Source: Sordaria brevicollis (Eukaryota; Ascomycota; Sordariomycetes; Sordariales; Sordariaceae). Taken from it: a stretch of 64,000 nucleotides of DNA. The stretch lies in NCBI GenBank assembly GCA_033439795.1, contig JAUTDP010000001.1, positions 744,001 to 808,000 of the forward strand, written 5' to 3'. The notes beneath the pieces were generated by a model that saw only the letters and a list, made by a program, of their open reading frames with translations, was not told the origin of the DNA and did not search any database. The position numbers were made by a program, and so were the translations under genes. The stretch's first letter is position 1; each line of letters starts with the position of its first letter. Below, one piece after another: positions 59,901 through 64,000 of this stretch.

Positions 59901-62900
59901 ATTTCTAGCCCAAGCCACTACCTCTTCAGCCCTCTGAAGCCGGACGAGTCCCGCTGTCTACACGAAGGCCGAGTTCCGAACATAGCACCGCGATGTATTC
60001 GAAAGCTAAGGACACAGCGGCAGCTCAGTGTCGCACCTATCGATGTCGACACCGAACGACCGATGGTATGACCTCGACCCTTTCGCCGCTTGCAACTAAG
60101 CTGGATACGCCAACCGAATTCATCACCGCGCGATCCGATCAAGAAAATATAACCACCAGGACAGATAGTACAAGAGAAAGATAGTCGTTGACGCCACGGC
60201 GTCCTACGTTGTGCCGGTCCACAAAGTTGCGGCTCTTCAGTGTCTGAGTGTCCACAAACTATGGTAGGGGCCACCCGGTTTGCCACAATGGACACAGCTT
60301 AACACGCACAGGGCTGAGCAGCAACACTATACAGCAGCGTGATGGGAGGCGCGAAGATGATCAACACAGCGAGACGCGAACGATCAGAACATTACGGCAA
60401 ACAAAAGGGCGACAGCGGAACAGATGGACCGATGAGATGGATGCCGACACGAAGTGTGCCATCCTTGGTCTCCGCACGACATAAACCCCGATCGACCGAC
60501 CGTTCAGAACATTACTGCTTTCACCACGCTCGAGTGTCTCGATACCCATCCGAAACGATAACCATCAACGAGGAACCATGCGACCGACGCCACCGAAGAT
60601 AATGTCAACGAATACATACCACAGTCATCGATGGTAGTGCTGACGCCGACGTCGTCCAAGATGATCGACGACAAGAGCAATCATCCCAGTCTACACGTCC
60701 TGATTGGACGCGGCTTCCAGAAGCACGTTTATGCCATCAGCGCTATCGTACGACCACGAGCGGTAAACAGCGGTCACGAGCCGAGGTTAGGTGGGAACAA
60801 TGTGAAACTAGCTAGGTGCGGGCCGTGCCGTCCCTCGCGTTTCGCCTCATCGAGCACGTTTTCCATCCTGACGCCGCATGACGTGAGAGGCCGAGCAAAC
60901 CTGGGGAAGAAGAGACGGCCCGACACAGCACGCGATACAGCGGATATGTACAGCACAGGATGACACATCACAGTGTGTTGTTCCTTGGACCTGACTGTTT
61001 CAAGTGGGTTTGAGGCCTTCACCTTGCCTTGCACGATTCCACTTTCACGTGGAAGAGGCAAAACCCTATCGTGGTGGCGGGTTGATCAAGGGCGCGGCTG
61101 GCAGGTACTGCTGAAGAGCCTGTTCAACGTGGAGGGGAACTTGGACACTCGGTTCGCTTGGTGCCTCGTTCGTATCAAGGTCGCGTGTGACCGAGAAGAT
61201 TAATCAACGATCGGACAACGGCGTCGCGATTTGCGCTCATATGGCCTGGAGGTCCGCACGCGACTGGTTTCCCTACCGGGATTTCCTGCTCCACGCTGAA
61301 AAGCATCATCTCTCGTGCCTTCGCAGCCAACTGCTTCGGAACGTCAGGTTGTCTGACAATTAACAGCTCAGGAAGCAAGCCGGACACAGCCCGAGACTGC
61401 CCCTAGGCTGGCAGCATGCACACGCGTTAGTTCCTCCTAGAAGCCAAAGATCACTCCGCACTAGCAACGAAATCAAGCCATCCATCCACTCTTGTAGACT
61501 CGTGGCCACACACAGCCTTCAGTTCACTCACCTCAGCTGTAAACAACTCGCGCCGGAGAAACATCCCCGCTACTACTGGAAATATTGCCCCTTCTGGATA
61601 GAGCGACCGAGGATTGTAGACAAGGGTAACCTAGTGTTTCGGGCTGTTATCCGGTGTCATTGCCTATTTTGACGACGTGATTCTGCCCATGACGCGGATG
61701 ATGACGAAGTGTAGAGAATTAGTAGAGGACTAGTAGTAAAGTAGTTGAAAGCTGGTAGAAACTAGTGTGGGTATATAGGTGCAATGAAAGGGTAGGCAGT
61801 ATCTAACGGCGACGGGTTATTGGGTGCTGGTGAGGTGCGAATGTCGTGCGAAAAATGTGATAGTTTTCTGTACCTTGGAATCACCGTCTTACGTTGATAC
61901 ACTAAGCATAGGATTTATTGAAGTAGATCGTAGAGTATACAATAGGAAAATCGCGACAACATAAATAATGCAGCCATTTAGTTCTGCCGATGTTCAACGT
62001 TGTGTCTCGTCTCGCCCTGCTTATCCAACGAAGCGAAGTCACGTATCGACTCCATCTCTCTCAAGACCAGGACATGGCCAGTTGCCTCATCCGCAATGAA
62101 GACGTATGTACTTCTTGACCAGAAGGAACCTGCCAGCCACATCGTGAACAACATGGGACTGTGGATTATCACGACTCTTAAGCGCATATAAAGCTGCTTA
62201 CGACACTCCGTCACAAAGCTTCATGGACTTGACTTTTGTTCACTTCGCATAACATGCATATGATATCTCACCCGGTTGCTCCAAAGCAGCTTGTGGCATG
62301 CCTTTTTCACATGCCATGCGTCAGCGTCAGTCTTTCTCATGGATTTGTGACTTGCAGTTCCTCCAGTCCCTGATGGTTTTCTTATTCTGTTGTATGGCAT
62401 CTTTCGTCCATGTCATTCATCAGCCGTTCACACAATCTAGAGCCCCATCACATGACCCTTGCTTCCGCGCTGTTACTTTGCTTCCAAGTTATCCTGGAAA
62501 ACGGTACGTACCTAGGTACCTATAAATATTTTATCGTTCTGCATGTTGGGTAATCCGCTACTAGGTTTCCTAGGTAGGTAGATTGGTTTGATTTGTTGGG
62601 AACTGAGTGGACTTCATTCTTTTGATCTGGTTTTCCTTCTATTACCTACTTCCAAGTGCTCCTCGACCATGATCGTAAGTAGTGTAGGTACTCCTTGATG
62701 TTGGATGTCCGATGCCCAAATGCCTAGCACTACCACTCCACCAGAGTCCGGCGGTTTACCATACCAGTTAGTCAGACTTGGTCGTGGTTGTTTGGTTCTG
62801 CTCCGCTCAAGTGATGCATGGATTCACGACGTAGCATGGGCTCGTCAATATGACGGTGATGATGTTGATTCTGTTGAGTTGAACGTTCGAAGCTGAACGT

Positions 62901-63659
62901 TCACAAGCTCCTATCTACCTATACTAGCTAGGTGTGCGGCTTGACGCCTGCCGCGTCAACGCCCACCGCGTCAACGCCTACTACTACTTGCCCAGCAGGG
63001 CAATAAGGCAAGGAGCTTGAGCTCCGCGGGACTTTCCTGCGTTATCAAGTTGAGATGTTGCGACTTCAGGTTACGAGTGCCCTGGTTTGACGTATGTATA
63101 TGTACCTAGGTTGGGAGAGACAGACTTCGATTACCTAAGCACGCTGACCTGAGGTAGAAGTGTACACACTTCAGTGGGGAGGGAAGTGTTGTATGTACGC
63201 GGATTACCGGTTATGCTTTCTTGTGAGAATTTTAACATAGTTTATCTCTTAACATCCTGAAGGGGTGATGATACTCTGATTAAAGTGGGACTCTACTCAA
63301 ATACCTTTCGTAACTATTGTCAGTACCTTTTTCCCCTTTCTGAAGTTCTTTTTTTTTTCCCCTCCTCTCTTTGTGCCGAGGATAGGTCAGCCACTGTCAC
63401 CATCGACGTCGTCATACCCACCCAGGTGAGGTATAAGCGCTCCAAAGGAAGAAGAGTGCCAGGTGGTAGGTATGGTCTTTAATACCTCCAGACCAAACTC
63501 CATCTAGGGTTCTTCAGACTGGATAAGTTGTTATCGTTTCAAAGTGCACCTGACTACCTACCTATGCACGAGTATATGGGCATGTCTAGACGCATTGCGC
63601 CATGGTATGGGCTTATACGCAGGAAGCCACGGCGTGGCTAAGTCTCATATATGCGTATA
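56982..63659. other. tract without secure genes; relic-like text and ACCTA motifs
   Basis: 57280-57640 (plus) reads protein-like with interspersed stops, e.g. APFAHLQGKHPGLSQFDAQP and DPVPSTKIFSYTLTGLFSAL. 58851-59195 and 59894-60071 (plus) and 61175-61387 (minus) are short open frames without known motifs. 62.5-63.2 kb is rich in GTACCTAGGTAC-type words and has a 15-bp CCGCGTCAACGCC direct repeat (about 62950-62980). No RNA gene was seen. Confidence 0.35.
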
Positions 63660-63715
63660 CTGCATTGTCTCGGGGCTATCCGGATCAAGACTTCTTGGGT
63701 AGGTAAGAAGGAAGT
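63660..63715 (+). repeat. third, outlying copy of the mariner-like terminal repeat
   Basis: Same orientation and about 80-85 percent identical by eye to the left terminal repeat at 63730. It shares GTCTCGG.GCTATCCGGATC and TAGGTAAGAAGG, and is preceded by TA. It may be the end of an older element or a terminal duplication. Confidence 0.65.
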
Positions 63716-63729
63716 AGAATTGTCAAATA

Positions 63730-63993
63730 CCATAGTGTCTCGGGCTATCCGGATCGAGTTTTCTAAGGTAACAAGGCCTAATCTAGCAGAAACGTCAAGT
63801 ATACTGCGCGAAGATTGCTTCTCTGACCTGCACGGAAGATAGGGAATGTTAGTGTTTGAGCCCAGAGCACTCTATAATTGATAGCATGCGCTGGATTTTG
63901 CTGGGCATGAATATTGCAGTGTGCGTGAGCGTTCTGCTAGATTAAGCCTTCTTACCTAAGAAAACTCGATCCGGATAGCCCGAGACAATACGG
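63730..63993. mobile_element. Tc1/mariner-like MITE, 264 bp
   Basis: Inverted repeats of about 64 bp: 63730-63793 matches the reverse complement of 63930-63993 with roughly six to eight differences. They share GTCTCGGGCTATCCGGATCG, AGTTTTCT.AGGTAA.AAGG and TAATCTAGCAGAA. TA dinucleotides flank both ends (63728-63729 and 63994-63995), as expected for Tc1/mariner insertion. The 130-bp interior has no transposase. The element ends seven bases before the window edge. Confidence 0.68.
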
Positions 63994-63995
63994 TA

Positions 63996-64000
63996 TACTG
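63996..64000. other. right edge of window
   Basis: Only five bases follow the TA target site; whether the partner of the outlying repeat lies further right cannot be seen. Confidence 0.5.

Overview
The window looks like nuclear DNA of a filamentous ascomycete, most likely a sordariomycete. The support is short spliced introns (44-93 nt, GTRNGT...CTRAC...YAG), a Sec72-type TPR protein, a long-spacer Zn2Cys6 regulator, an intron-containing tRNA-Glu, and a 13 kb AT-rich island of LTR retrotransposons with the C-to-T / G-to-A pattern of repeat-induced point mutation (RIP). Genus and species cannot be fixed from the sequence alone. Gene density is low; the many short open frames are mostly shadows.

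Layout. 1-7.4 kb holds one credible gene, a small Cys-rich protein (4296-4904). A 529-bp hAT-like MITE with an 8-bp target duplication sits at 7417-7945. From 10030 to 23159 is a Ty1/copia element (181-bp LTRs, ACGTA duplication) into which a Ty3/gypsy element (12084-19526, 282-bp LTRs) inserted inside the integrase region. Both are inactivated by RIP. 23.2-30.2 kb has no secure gene. A two-exon paralogue of the 4.3 kb Cys-rich gene lies at 30195-30791, so the two copies flank the RIP island.

The conserved gene block is 36-45 kb: a small conserved-looking protein with a 292-nt first intron (36090-36774, +), a Sec72-like ER translocation subunit (39138-39806, -), tRNA-Glu(CTC) with a 22-nt intron (40754-40846, +) and an eight-exon Zn-cluster transcription factor (41791-44973, -). 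A five-exon TauD/TfdA-type Fe(II)/2-oxoglutarate dioxygenase lies at 51390-52934 (+).

From about 53.5 kb rightwards the sequence is of normal base composition but rich in broken coding-like pieces, the clearest being a minus-strand membrane-protein C-terminus with four in-frame TGA codons (53796-54403). The window ends in a Tc1/mariner-like MITE (63730-63993) with a third copy of its terminal repeat just upstream. No operon-like pathway is visible. The intact genes appear functionally independent, and the most informative features are the repeats and their mutation patterns.
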